Positions 26,312 through 35,000 of a DNA stretch of 64,000 nt are shown one piece after another. The first letter of the stretch is position 1, and every line of letters starts with the position of its first letter. The position numbers and the translations under genes are program-made. The stretch spans positions 62,001 to 126,000 of the forward strand of contig BPHZ01000002.1 in NCBI GenBank assembly GCA_026003835.1, read 5' to 3'. Source of the stretch: Herpetosiphonaceae bacterium. Lineage in GTDB: Bacteria > Chloroflexota > Chloroflexia > Chloroflexales > Herpetosiphonaceae. Under the pieces are notes generated by a model that was not told where the DNA came from, ran no database searches, and saw only the letters and a program-made list of their open reading frames with translations.

Positions 26312-27268
26312 ATGCCAAGTCGCGTGATCGCGGTTACGAATTTCAAGGGCGGTATCGGCAAGACGACGACAACTGTCAATGTGGGCTCAGGCTTTGCCTT
26401 GAAGGGCGCGCGCGTCTTGCTAGTTGACGTCGATCCCCAGGGTAGCCTGGCGATTTCGCTTGGTATCTCACAACCGCGCCGCACGCTCTATGACGTCCTT
26501 GTCGATGGCCGGTCCGTCGAGCAGTGTCTGATCTCCGCCAGACCCGGACTCGATCTCCTCGCCGCCGATGATACGCTGCTGGTAGCCCAGCAGGAGCTGG
26601 CGCGCCGCCACGACTGGGCCAGAGCAATTGAGCTGGCGCTGCGTCCGGTCGTCCGCTCGTATGATTTTGTCTTCCTCGATTGCAGCGCTTCGCTGACAGT
26701 GCTTAACGCCAGCGCCCTCAGTTGCGCTTCGGATATCATTGTCCCGACGGCGCTTGAGCATCTGGCGCTTCAGGGACTCGAGCAGCTCTGCCGCAATATC
26801 ACCCGCATCAAAGGAACGATTGGCTCCATTCGAATGATCATTCCGACCATGGTTGATACTCGCCAGCGCCAGGCGAATGAGCTGCTGGAATCTCTCAAAC
26901 AACGCTTTGGCTCGCTGGTTACCGAACCGGTTCGGGTGAACGTCCGTCTCTCCGAGGCGCCGGCTTACGGCAAGACGATCTACGAGTACGATCCACGCAG
27001 CAGGGGCGCGATCGAATATGCAGCCCTTGTCGAGCGGCTGAGCGACCTGTTTGGCTGGACACCGCCGGCGGTGCCGCCGGTCCAGCAGCCGGCGAGTCCG
27101 CCAGCCACGCAGCAGGAGGCTCCCGCTGCGGCGTCTCTCGATCAGAACTGCCCTCATTGCGGCGGACCGGTCGAGCGGATGACTCTCGCCGGCTATAAGG
27201 TCGTTTTCTGCGTTAAGTGTAAATGGAAGACTAGCCAGCTCATCACGCCACTATCGCGAATGCCGTAA
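26312..27268 (+). CDS. ParA-family ATPase with C-terminal zinc ribbon
   Basis: A 318-residue protein with a full ParA/Soj domain: deviant Walker A FKGGIGKTTTTVN (residues 10-22), LLVDVDPQGSLAISLG, and FVFLDCSASLTVLN as the Walker B region. After about residue 250 comes a Pro/Gln-rich linker and then a four-cysteine zinc ribbon, CPHCGG to FCVKCKW (about residues 280-305). ParA proteins normally work with a ParB partner in segregation or protein positioning. No parB is adjacent, so an orphan MinD/ParA-like positioning role is more likely. GTAGGAG precedes the ATG. Confidence 0.88.
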   Translation: MPSRVIAVTNFKGGIGKTTTTVNVGSGFALKGARVLLVDVDPQGSLAISLGISQPRRTLYDVLVDGRSVEQCLISARPGLDLLAADDTLLVAQQELARRHDWARAIELALRPVVRSYDFVFLDCSASLTVLNASALSCASDIIVPTALEHLALQGLEQLCRNITRIKGTIGSIRMIIPTMVDTRQRQANELLESLKQRFGSLVTEPVRVNVRLSEAPAYGKTIYEYDPRSRGAIEYAALVERLSDLFGWTPPAVPPVQQPASPPATQQEAPAAASLDQNCPHCGGPVERMTLAGYKVVFCVKCKWKTSQLITPLSRMP

Positions 27269-27300
27269 GGCCTGGCGCGATGAGATGAGAGAGGAGTACC

Positions 27301-28680
27301 ATGCCCACTGGCATCCCTCCGGGCTCGCTTGAACCCGTTCTTGCCTGGATCGATGCCCGGCATGAGGCTGCCATAGCCGATCTGCAGCGCTTCTGCCGCC
27401 AGCCCAGCGTCGCCGCCCAGGGCTGGGGGATGGATGAGATGGCGGATCTGGTGGTGGAGGCGCTGGAGGAGTGCGGGGCATCGACCAGCCTTGTGCCAAC
27501 CGCGGGCTTCCCCGTGGTTGTTGGCCGGCTCAAAGGCGCCGGCTCACGTCACCTGGCGATCTATAACCACTACGATGTGCAGCCGCCCGAGCCGCTAGAG
27601 GCCTGGAGTTCTCCTCCCTTCGAGGCGCAGATCCGCGATGGGGTGCTTTACGCGCGTGGTGTGGCCGATAACAAGGGCAATCTCGTGGCGCGACTCTGGG
27701 CCGTCCGTGCCTGGCGTGCTGTCCACGGCACGCTGCCCTGTAACATTACATTTCTGGTCGAGGGCGAGGAGGAGATCGGTAGCCCGCATCTGGCCGAGTT
27801 TGCCGCTGCTAACCAGGAGCTGGTACGCGCTGATGCCTGTCTCTGGGAGGCGGGCTACCGCGACCCCGGCGGTGCGCCGGTGTTGTACGCCGGCCTGAAG
27901 GGCATGCTCTACGTCGAGTTGCACACCAGGGGTGTGGCTTTCGACCTGCACTCCAGCCAGGCGCCGCTGGCGCCCAGCGCCGCCTGGCGCCTCGTCGCGG
28001 CGCTCCAATCGCTGCGCGATCCCGATGGGCGGGTATGTATCCCCGGCTTCTACGACGCCGTGCGCCCGCCGACAGAGCGCGAGCGCGAGCTTATGCGCCG
28101 CTATCCTATCGATGGAGAGACCATGCGCCGTCTCTGGCAGGTGGAACGACTCCTCGGCTCCAGCGATGATCCTGCCGCGCTGACGGAGCAGCTACTTTTC
28201 GAGCCAACCTGCAACATCTGCGGCCTCTGGAGTGGCTACAGCGGTTCGGGAACCAAGACGATACTCCCTGCCACAGCCGGCGCCAAGCTCGATTTCCGCC
28301 TTGTTCCCGATCAGGACCCGGCGACGATCCTCGATCTGCTGCGGCGCCATCTAGCAGATCAGGGTTTCGGCGATGTTGAGGTGATCGAGCTGGAGGGAAG
28401 CGAGCGCCCGGCGCAGAGCCCCGTCGATACACCGCTGATGGAAGCGCTTATCAGCTCAGCGCAGCGCGTTTACGGCGCTGCGCCTCGTGTGCTGCCGCGC
28501 ATGGCCGCCACTGGGCCAATGGAGCAGCTCTGTCAGCGCTATGGGGTTCCCGCTATCGGAGGCGCGGGCGTTGGGCATCCCGGCTCGCGCGTCCACGCCC
28601 CGGACGAGAATATCCGCATCGAGGATTTTATCCTTGCTATCAAGCATATTGCCGCGCTGCTGTTGGACTTTGCCGGTTGA
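27301..28680 (+). CDS. M20-family metallopeptidase (dipeptidase-like)
   Basis: A 459-residue dizinc peptidase that cleaves short peptides. Metal ligands are visible: His90 and the Asp92 partner in YNHYDVQPP, Asp123 in GVADNKGN, and the catalytic/metal Glu pair in VEGEEEIGS near residue 156. The dimerisation domain is inserted in the middle and the last His-bearing block is GAGVGHPGSRVHAPDENI. The length suits the CNDP/ArgE-DapE-like dipeptidase branch. GAGAGGAG precedes the ATG. It begins 32 bases after parA and may be co-transcribed. The exact substrate is unknown. Confidence 0.9.
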   Translation: MPTGIPPGSLEPVLAWIDARHEAAIADLQRFCRQPSVAAQGWGMDEMADLVVEALEECGASTSLVPTAGFPVVVGRLKGAGSRHLAIYNHYDVQPPEPLEAWSSPPFEAQIRDGVLYARGVADNKGNLVARLWAVRAWRAVHGTLPCNITFLVEGEEEIGSPHLAEFAAANQELVRADACLWEAGYRDPGGAPVLYAGLKGMLYVELHTRGVAFDLHSSQAPLAPSAAWRLVAALQSLRDPDGRVCIPGFYDAVRPPTERERELMRRYPIDGETMRRLWQVERLLGSSDDPAALTEQLLFEPTCNICGLWSGYSGSGTKTILPATAGAKLDFRLVPDQDPATILDLLRRHLADQGFGDVEVIELEGSERPAQSPVDTPLMEALISSAQRVYGAAPRVLPRMAATGPMEQLCQRYGVPAIGGAGVGHPGSRVHAPDENIRIEDFILAIKHIAALLLDFAG

Positions 28681-28784
28681 GTCTGGTTGAGTGCGTCTCC
28701 CGCATTGAAGGCATGCTCCTCCTTTCACGGTCTGCTTTGTGCTGACTCCTGCTGCGCGGGCTTATGGAGTGAGGAGGTCAGTTG

Positions 28785-30383
28785 ATGGGTATGAGCGGGG
28801 GCGCACAGCGCTACGATGTCATCGTCATCGGCGCGGGACACAACGGCCTTGCCTGCGCCTGCTACCTGGCCCGCGCCGGTCTCAAGGTGCTGGTTCTTGA
28901 AATGGCCGGCTCCATTGGCGGCTGTGTTCACACCGCCGAGACCATCGCCTCCGCGCCCGGCTACCGCTTCGACACCTGCTCGGTCGTCCACAATATGATC
29001 AATATGACCACAGTGGTCGACGAGCTGAGGCTGCGCGAGGTGGGTCTGGAATACATCGAGCTTGATCCGTTTATCAGCGCGTTTTTCCCCGATGGCGCCT
29101 GCGTGCGCTTCTACCGCTCCATTGAGCGCACATGCCAGGAGCTGGCACACTCCTCGCCGGAGGATGCGGAAACCTACGAGCGTTTTATCAGGCTGGCCGA
29201 GCCGGTTGTCGAGCTGTCGCTGGAGGCGCTGCGTGACTCAGAGGACCGTCGGAGCCTGCTGCGTCAGTGGGGTCGCCGCTCGGCTTTAACACTCCTTGCA
29301 CTGTGGCGCTCACGCCCGCTTGTGCTTGGCGAGCAGCTGGCCAGTCCCTACGGCGCGCTGCTCCAGGCGCTCTTTCGCACTGAGTATGCCAGAGTGGGCC
29401 TGACGGCGCTGGCTGCTCATGGGACGCTTGGCCCGCATACGCCGGGCACCGGTTTCTTCGCCTTTTTCCAGTATGCCTACCACCGCTACGGTAACTGGCA
29501 TGCCCGTGGCGGCTCAGGCGCCCTGTCGCAGGCGCTGGCGCGCCGGCTGGAGACGTGGGGCGGCGAGGTGCGGGTATCCGCCCCTGTGGAGCGCATCCTG
29601 GCTGCTGATCGCGTCGAGGGTGTTGTGCTTGCGAATGGCGAGCGTGTGCTGGCGCGGCGGATCGTCGCCGCGATCAATCCACAGACGGTTCTGTTGCGAC
29701 TGCTTGACGCCGGCCGTCTGCCGGGGAGACTCGCTGCCAGACTCGCGGCGCGTCACCGTTCCAACACTGTCCAGTTCGTGGTCCACGCGGCGCTTGACCG
29801 GCTGCCGCCCTGGCCCAATGCTCCCGCCGACGCCTGGAACGGCATGCAGGTGGTGATCGACTCCGTCAAGCAGGTGCACGAGAACTTTGCGCAGGCTGAA
29901 GCTGGGGTTGCGCCGACCAACCCCGGCATCTACCTGTTTACCAGCTCGATCCTCGACGATCAGTTAGCGCCGCCGGGAAAGCACACTGCCTACATCGCCT
30001 GTCCCTCGTATCCGGCACGTTTCGCTGATGGTTCAACCTGGCAGGAGCGCGGCGAGCGCGAGGCACACCGGCTCTTGGAGGTTGTCGAGGGGCGAGCGCC
30101 AGGCTTCAAGGAGGCAATCCAGGGCCTGGCCTGGCGTCACGCCGAGGATTGGGAGCGTGAGATCGGTCTGCTGGGCGGCCATCCGATGCATCTGGACATT
30201 ACTGCCGACCAGGTGGGCCGGCTTAGGCCGCTGCCGGAATTGGGACGGCACCGCACGCCGATCGCGGGGCTGTATCTCAGCGGCGCGGGCAGCTTCCCGA
30301 CGGGAGGTGTTTCGGCGGTGCCCGGTCGCTCCGCGGCCAGGGCGGTGCTGGCGGATCTCCACAAGCGGGCGCCACGCCGCTAG
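28785..30383 (+). CDS. Phytoene desaturase-like FAD-dependent oxidoreductase
   Basis: A 532-residue flavoprotein starting with a Rossmann FAD site, DVIVIGAGHNGLACACYLAR, near residue 12. The middle resembles the CrtI/RetSat/pyridine-nucleotide-disulfide group, with NWHARGGSGALSQALARRLE, where one FAD-proximal element sits. The last FAD block is LYLSGAGSFPTGGVSAVPGR. Members desaturate or isomerise polyenes such as carotenoids or reduce retinol-like compounds. No other carotenoid gene is nearby, so the substrate is open. GAGGAGG lies before the ATG at 28785; a TTG one codon earlier is less likely. Confidence 0.85.
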   Translation: MGMSGGAQRYDVIVIGAGHNGLACACYLARAGLKVLVLEMAGSIGGCVHTAETIASAPGYRFDTCSVVHNMINMTTVVDELRLREVGLEYIELDPFISAFFPDGACVRFYRSIERTCQELAHSSPEDAETYERFIRLAEPVVELSLEALRDSEDRRSLLRQWGRRSALTLLALWRSRPLVLGEQLASPYGALLQALFRTEYARVGLTALAAHGTLGPHTPGTGFFAFFQYAYHRYGNWHARGGSGALSQALARRLETWGGEVRVSAPVERILAADRVEGVVLANGERVLARRIVAAINPQTVLLRLLDAGRLPGRLAARLAARHRSNTVQFVVHAALDRLPPWPNAPADAWNGMQVVIDSVKQVHENFAQAEAGVAPTNPGIYLFTSSILDDQLAPPGKHTAYIACPSYPARFADGSTWQERGEREAHRLLEVVEGRAPGFKEAIQGLAWRHAEDWEREIGLLGGHPMHLDITADQVGRLRPLPELGRHRTPIAGLYLSGAGSFPTGGVSAVPGRSAARAVLADLHKRAPRR

Positions 30384-30420
30384 CCGGGGCGCTATGCCGT
30401 GCTCTCTGGTCTGCGCGATG

Positions 30421-31152
30421 CTACTCGATGGCGAAGACGACCTGAACAGTAGCGGTTACGGCCTGCTGGCCCGGCTCGACCGGCACCTCGCTCTCAACAG
30501 CCTGGCCGCCAGCGAATGGCCTGGGAGGAGCAACCCCACCACCCTCGTTGATCACCAGTATTTGCTGGAGCTGGACGTTGGCAACCTGCGCCAGCTGCTC
30601 GGCCTTCGTTCGCGCGTCCTCGAAGGCTCGCTCGAGCGCCTGCTGCCTCAGCTCGGATGTATCCGCAATGCTAAAGTTGATGCCGTGGACAATATTTGCC
30701 CCCTCTGCAACAGCTGTATCGAGAACTATGCCAAGTTGAGAGAGATCGCGCACGGTCACGGCAACCGTATTTCGCACGACATAACCGACGATTTCATTCT
30801 CGCCGCCCGGCTGATCGTCGAAGCGAGGATGAATATTGAAGCCACGCGTCTGTAGGTCCTCATCGGCGATGCCCAGATCCCTGAGTGCTGCCAGTAGATT
30901 ATTCATTTGCTCGTTATTGCGCTCCAGCGCTTCCTGCGCCGTAGGCGCTTCCGTCTCGACTCCGACGATCACCGTCGCCATATCCGGTTGTGCTTGCACC
31001 TCGCCATGTCCGGTGACCGTAATATGGCGCTGCGAATCGGTATCCGGTTGGGTTTGACCGCTGGCGCTGCCCTGCCATAGCCCGCCCAGCAGGCTGCCGG
31101 CCATGAAGCCTACCAGCACTGCTATGGCGAGAGAAACCTTGCTCCATCTCAT
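30421..31152 (-). CDS. SIMPL-domain (DUF541) secreted protein
   Basis: A 243-residue exported protein. The N-terminus is basic then hydrophobic (LAIAVLVGFMAGSLLGGLW), a signal or anchor. The SIMPL/DUF541 domain fills the rest: ITVTGHGEVQAQPDMATVIV, then VRNTVAVTVRDLSQLGIVLD and ERAFEDARTKAEQLAQVANV. The family is of uncertain function; some members bind kinases or counter oxidative stress, and others are outer-surface proteins. GGAGG precedes two ATGs; the second, at 31152, has the better spacing. It is convergent with the FAD oxidoreductase gene. Confidence 0.85.
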   Translation of the reverse strand: MRWSKVSLAIAVLVGFMAGSLLGGLWQGSASGQTQPDTDSQRHITVTGHGEVQAQPDMATVIVGVETEAPTAQEALERNNEQMNNLLAALRDLGIADEDLQTRGFNIHPRFDDQPGGENEIVGYVVRNTVAVTVRDLSQLGIVLDTAVAEGANIVHGINFSIADTSELRQQALERAFEDARTKAEQLAQVANVQLQQILVINEGGGVAPPRPFAGGQAVESEVPVEPGQQAVTATVQVVFAIE

Positions 31153-31297
31153 CATCTCCTCCTTGTGTGCTCAATACCGTCGAGCTCAACACTCTATGGT
31201 TCCGTACCTCCGTAGATATGTCTGCAAGCAGCATGCCTGGAGAGATTACCGCTGGATTTGCATGAGGGTGGCGAAATATCTTTGCAGCAAACGAAAA

Positions 31298-31329
31298 GCA
31301 CGGAGATACGTAAGAGCGTATCTCCGTGC
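31298..31329 (-). terminator. Intrinsic terminator of the golvesin-type gene
   Basis: A perfect 13-bp stem, GCACGGAGATACG against CGTATCTCCGTGC, with loop TAAGAG. On the minus strand it is followed by TTTTCGTTT, giving a U tract for the gene ending at 31375. Confidence 0.75.
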
Positions 31330-31374
31330 CTTCACTGGAGGTCGTCTTGCTCTCCTGCGAGCGGGGCGAGGGCG

Positions 31375-32844
31375 CTAGGGGACGGGCACCCACTTTATGG
31401 CATCGAACCAGACGCTGCGCCCATGATCGCCTGCCAGATCCGCCAGTCGGACGAATCCTGCATCGCCCGCTTTGAAATGCCAGCGTCCCAGGCCGACCCA
31501 CCTGCCGGCCTCAGCTTTCTGGTTGACTGATACAATATCCACGCCCCAATGGTGATGGACCTCATAGCGGACATCGCGCGAGTCGGGGACCCAGTTGACG
31601 CAGTAAGGGACATGAACCCAGACGTCATAGTCGCCATCCTTGGGCAGCGTCGGTCTCCAGATCGCCGCGTGGCTGCTCTGCGCCGGATCAGTGGTGCTGT
31701 AGGTCCACCAGGCGTGCCGGTCGTGCCCGCACTTCACCTCGAACCAGACGCTCTTGCTGAGGGTAAAGCCGGCGACGAGATCATCGACATAATACGCGCC
31801 ATCGCCGTAGTCGCGAGGAGGCGGGCCGGGTTGGATCTCTGGGTCAGGGCCGGGATCGCTGCCCTTCCACAGGAAGGTGATCAGCAAGGTTGCCTGTTCG
31901 TTTTCAAAATCGATGCCCAGATCTTCGGTCCATGTGCCATCGCCGACATCGACTGCCGCTGCCCACAACACTTTACCGGAGACTTCGGCGTAGCCGCCGT
32001 TGTAGCCCCAATAAAAGGCGGCGTGATCCTCGGGCCAGCCCAGCGGCAGGTCCTTATACCACTCTCGATCCTCGTTCCAGTAATCGTCGTGCCGGTTCCA
32101 GGGGCCAACATCCCACACCGGTGCGATGGCGCTGCGGCCATTCATCGGATTGGTGAGCCGGACCATATATTCGCCGCCGCCGCGCGAGGAGAGCGAGCGC
32201 CAGGATGGTAGCGAGACAAAGCGATCCATATACCGGACGACATGCCCGTTAGCTGTGCGGCTGCCGACCATTCCCTGGCGCGTGGCCCGGATGCGGTAGG
32301 TTGGGGCGACCGGCTCTTCGAGCGCGTTTCGTTGCAAGTCGCTCTCAGTCAGCGGCAGCGGCGTCAGTTTCACCGAGTTGAGTACGGGAGAGCGATCGTT
32401 GCCGAGCAGGGCGGCGCGATACTGCAGGTAGCGCGCTACGCGGTCGAAGCTGATGATCGCTCCGGGCTGTGCGCTCTCCCACTCGGTCCAGCGGCTGCCG
32501 TCGGCGCTGGCGCGAACCATGACCAACAGCTCGCTACCTGCCGGAACGTGAGCGCTGTAATCTACCTGCACGCGGCGGAATGAGGCCAGCGTACGAATCG
32601 GCGAGTCGAAGAGTCCGTAGCGGTTATACTTGCCGAGGCTGACTGGTGCAGCCTGGGCATGAGGGCTGAGGATGAGTGGCCCAGCAGCCGTCAGCAAGCC
32701 ATGGGAGTAGCCCGCCTGCCAGTCTGCTGGTCCTCCTGTGATCCAGATTGATTCCGATGGTTCTACTCGGGCTGCTGCCGGCAGCACTGCTCCACTGAGG
32801 AGCATTACAAGGGCCAGCAAAGCCAGAGCCCGCATGAATCTCAT
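31375..32844 (-). CDS. Secreted golvesin/Xly-type protein
   Basis: A 489-residue exported protein. It has a signal peptide (MRFMRALALLALVMLLSGAV, cleavage near AAARVEP), then a beta-rich region of about 100 residues resembling a carbohydrate-binding or F5/8-type domain (SFRRVQVDYSAHVPAGSELL). The C-terminal 130 residues fit the golvesin/xanthan-lyase carbohydrate-binding-like domain (YYVDDLVAGFTL, DYDVWVHVPYCVNWVPDSRD, VRLADLAGDHGRSVWFDAIK). A Trp- and Tyr-rich central part (AFYWGYNGGYAEVSG) may be catalytic or structural. GGGAGGGAGC precedes the ATG at 32844. It likely acts on or binds an external polysaccharide, which is inference from the domains. Confidence 0.8.
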   Translation of the reverse strand: MRFMRALALLALVMLLSGAVLPAAARVEPSESIWITGGPADWQAGYSHGLLTAAGPLILSPHAQAAPVSLGKYNRYGLFDSPIRTLASFRRVQVDYSAHVPAGSELLVMVRASADGSRWTEWESAQPGAIISFDRVARYLQYRAALLGNDRSPVLNSVKLTPLPLTESDLQRNALEEPVAPTYRIRATRQGMVGSRTANGHVVRYMDRFVSLPSWRSLSSRGGGEYMVRLTNPMNGRSAIAPVWDVGPWNRHDDYWNEDREWYKDLPLGWPEDHAAFYWGYNGGYAEVSGKVLWAAAVDVGDGTWTEDLGIDFENEQATLLITFLWKGSDPGPDPEIQPGPPPRDYGDGAYYVDDLVAGFTLSKSVWFEVKCGHDRHAWWTYSTTDPAQSSHAAIWRPTLPKDGDYDVWVHVPYCVNWVPDSRDVRYEVHHHWGVDIVSVNQKAEAGRWVGLGRWHFKAGDAGFVRLADLAGDHGRSVWFDAIKWVPVP

Positions 32845-32966
32845 GCTCCCTCCCATACAAGGCTAACTCAGACGTGCCGGGCTTTCGGCACAGCGCCGGC
32901 GTAGAAGCGCGACGCCGTCCCCCCGCAGCCGGGCGAGGGGCGCGCTGAGATAGCGCCGGAGCCGCT

Positions 32967-32972
32967 ATTATA
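32967..32972 (-). promoter_or_regulatory. Extended -10 promoter of the golvesin-type gene
   Basis: On the minus strand TGATATAAT, a perfect -10 with TG extension, lies 125 bases upstream of the start at 32844. An A/T-rich stretch precedes it. No clear -35 was found. Confidence 0.55.
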
Positions 32973-33048
32973 TCATTTTTTCTCATCTACGATTCATATG
33001 ATTCTCATCCATATCTCAGGTTTTTTCCTGACAACCCCAGGTAGTAGA

Positions 33049-33279
33049 TTAGTCCGAAGCAATTGTAACGGTGATGAAACAGTAGAACATATCGTTGATT
33101 CCGGCGCTCGCAGGCCCGGTCCCTGGCACGAGGAACGTCTGCGCCTGGACGACGGTGATCTCAGCATCGGGCGATGCAGAGCGAATCGCCGCGTTTGCCG
33201 CCTGTTCAGCCTGCTCGATAGCCGTCTGCGCTACCGAGTGTTTGCCGATAAAGGTGCGAATGACGGGTGCCTTTGGCAT
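33049..33279 (-). CDS. Small protein, 76 aa, unknown function
   Basis: AAAGGGGG lies 5-6 bases before the ATG at 33279. The product begins MPKAPVIRTFIGKHSVAQTA and has a long amphipathic helix (AIEQAEQAANAAIRSASPDA) before a beta-like tail ending ITVTIASD. The pattern suggests a small alpha/beta fold. No family was recognised, and it has no clear operon partner. The open frame upstream of 33279 is not protein-like and was excluded. Confidence 0.6.
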   Translation of the reverse strand: MPKAPVIRTFIGKHSVAQTAIEQAEQAANAAIRSASPDAEITVVQAQTFLVPGTGPASAGINDMFYCFITVTIASD

Positions 33280-33620
33280 AGGAGCCCCCTTTCTGTGAGA
33301 GATAAACGACCGCCTTGGGTCTATTGCATCTGATTTATCACAGGCTGTGCCAGCAGGTTGTACCGAAAACGCAGCGGCAGCAGCAGTTATCAGGTGCTCG
33401 ACAAACAGGGACCGCTGCATGTTGTCAGGCAGCCAAGCCCCCTGGTCGCTCACGGCCAGTTGGATTGAGCGCCTGTCGAATGCTCTTTCCTGCCTCCTGC
33501 CTGGATGATTCCGTATCGGGCAGATAAGCGGTCTGGATCGGCTATGGAGCAGCTCTTTAAAGTAAAAGTAGGAGGGGCATGCTGGCGGCATGCCCCTGTG
33601 GGTGGATGCTATCAGGGTTA
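33280..33620. other. Noncoding gap with der terminator
   Basis: This 341-bp gap between the start of the 76-residue gene and the end of der contains no convincing gene. It holds the hairpin at 33573-33597 and, near 33400-33560, unremarkable sequence that could include the promoter of the 76-residue gene, though no good hexamers were found. Confidence 0.6.
33573..33597 (-). terminator. Intrinsic terminator of der
   Basis: Perfect 10-bp stem AGGGGCATGC against GCATGCCCCT with loop TGGCG. On the minus strand it is followed by the T-rich ACTTTTACTTT. It lies about 25 bases beyond the der stop. Confidence 0.8.
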
Positions 33621-35000
33621 TCAGCGGCGCCGACGTTTCTGGCGACCCTGTTCACCAGCCTCATCTTCCTCCTGCGCCCGGAAAACCAACACAATCGGCG
33701 TTCCGACGAAGCCGTAGGCATCCCGCAGGCGATTCTCCAGATAGCGTTTGTAGCCGAAGTGGATCTCCTCCGGAGCGTTTGTGAAGAAGAGGAAGACCGG
33801 CGGCGCGACCTGCGGCTGCGTGGCGTAGTAGAGCCTCAGGTGCGCGCCCTTGTGGATCGCCGCCGGCGGATGGGCCTGGACCGCCTCGCGCAGCAGCTTG
33901 TTCAGTTCAGAGGTCGAGATGCGCTTGTTGCGCTCCTCGTTGACCAGCTGCGCCATCTCAAGGACTTTATGGATGCGCTGTCCTGTTTTGGCCGAGATGA
34001 AGACCAGCGGCGCATACGGGATGAAATGAAAGGCCTGGCGCATCCACTCGGTGAACTCCTGATAAGTGTTGTTGTCCTTCTCGATCAGATCCCACTTATT
34101 GACGACCAGCACGACACCCTTCTTCGCCTCAAGAATCATCTGGGCGATATGAGTATCCTGTGCCGTCGGCCCTTCTACGGCATCGATCAGCAACAGTGTG
34201 ACGTCAGAGCGATCGATGGCGCGCAGCGTGCGCAGCACACTATAACGTTCGATCCCCGGCTCAATTGCGCCGCGCCGCCTGATACCCGCAGTATCGATCA
34301 GCGTAATCTTCTGGTCCTCGAAGAGCATCTCCGTGTCGATTGTATCGCGTGTGGTGCCGGGGATAGCACTGACAATGGTTCGCTCGGTGCCAATGAGTTT
34401 ATTCAGCAAGCTCGACTTACCGACGTTGGGCCTGCCGACAATGGCGATCTTGAGAGTCTCCTCTTCTTCCTCCTCCGTCTCGACCTGCGGCAACGCGGCG
34501 CACACAGCGTCCAACAGATCGCCGGTGCCCGTCCCGTGGAATGCCGTCAGCGGGATCGGTTCGCCGAGGCCGAGCTGGTAGAACTCGACGGCGTTCAGTC
34601 GGCGCTCTTCGGTCTCTGCTTTGTTCGCGCCAAGGACCACCGGTTTGTTGGTTTTGCGCAGCAGCTCCGCCACTTCTTCGTCGGTGGCAGTCAAGCCGTG
34701 CTTTGCATCGACGAGAAAAATGATAGCATCTGCTTCCTCGATGGCGATCTGAACCTGCTCACGCATGCGGCGGGTCATCTCCGCCAGCGGGAGCTCCGCA
34801 TCATCATCGCCCGGCAGGAGCCCGGCAGTATCGACGACGGTCAGGATGCGCCCGCACCACTCAGTCTCGCCATAAATGCGGTCGCGGGTGGTGCCCGGTT
34901 GATCCTCGACAATCGCCAGGCGCTCGCCGATCAGTTTATTAAAAAGTGTCGATTTGCCGACGTTGGGCCGTCCAACAATAGCTACAATTGGTTTTGGCAT
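33621..35000 (-). CDS. der: Ribosome-biogenesis GTPase Der (EngA)
   Basis: A 459-residue protein with two tandem G domains, the signature of Der/EngA, which is needed for 50S ribosomal subunit assembly. Each G domain has its P-loop, GRPNVGKSTLFNKLIGE near residue 10 and GRPNVGKSSLLNKLIGT near residue 190. Each also has DTAG (DTAGLLPG, DTAGIRRR) and the NKxD/NKxE box (second: VVNKWDL). A KH-like C-terminal domain, with LRLYYATQPQVAPPVFLFFT, follows. It ends in a basic tail. Its start overlaps the end of the upstream HD-GYP gene by 19 bases, which suggests translational coupling. Confidence 0.96.
   Translation of the reverse strand: MPKPIVAIVGRPNVGKSTLFNKLIGERLAIVEDQPGTTRDRIYGETEWCGRILTVVDTAGLLPGDDDAELPLAEMTRRMREQVQIAIEEADAIIFLVDAKHGLTATDEEVAELLRKTNKPVVLGANKAETEERRLNAVEFYQLGLGEPIPLTAFHGTGTGDLLDAVCAALPQVETEEEEEETLKIAIVGRPNVGKSSLLNKLIGTERTIVSAIPGTTRDTIDTEMLFEDQKITLIDTAGIRRRGAIEPGIERYSVLRTLRAIDRSDVTLLLIDAVEGPTAQDTHIAQMILEAKKGVVLVVNKWDLIEKDNNTYQEFTEWMRQAFHFIPYAPLVFISAKTGQRIHKVLEMAQLVNEERNKRISTSELNKLLREAVQAHPPAAIHKGAHLRLYYATQPQVAPPVFLFFTNAPEEIHFGYKRYLENRLRDAYGFVGTPIVLVFRAQEEDEAGEQGRQKRRRR

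Noticed and set aside
33280..33591. Extension of the 76-residue protein to 180 residues.
   Set aside because: The added sequence is not protein-like and the ATG at 33279 has a good ribosome site.
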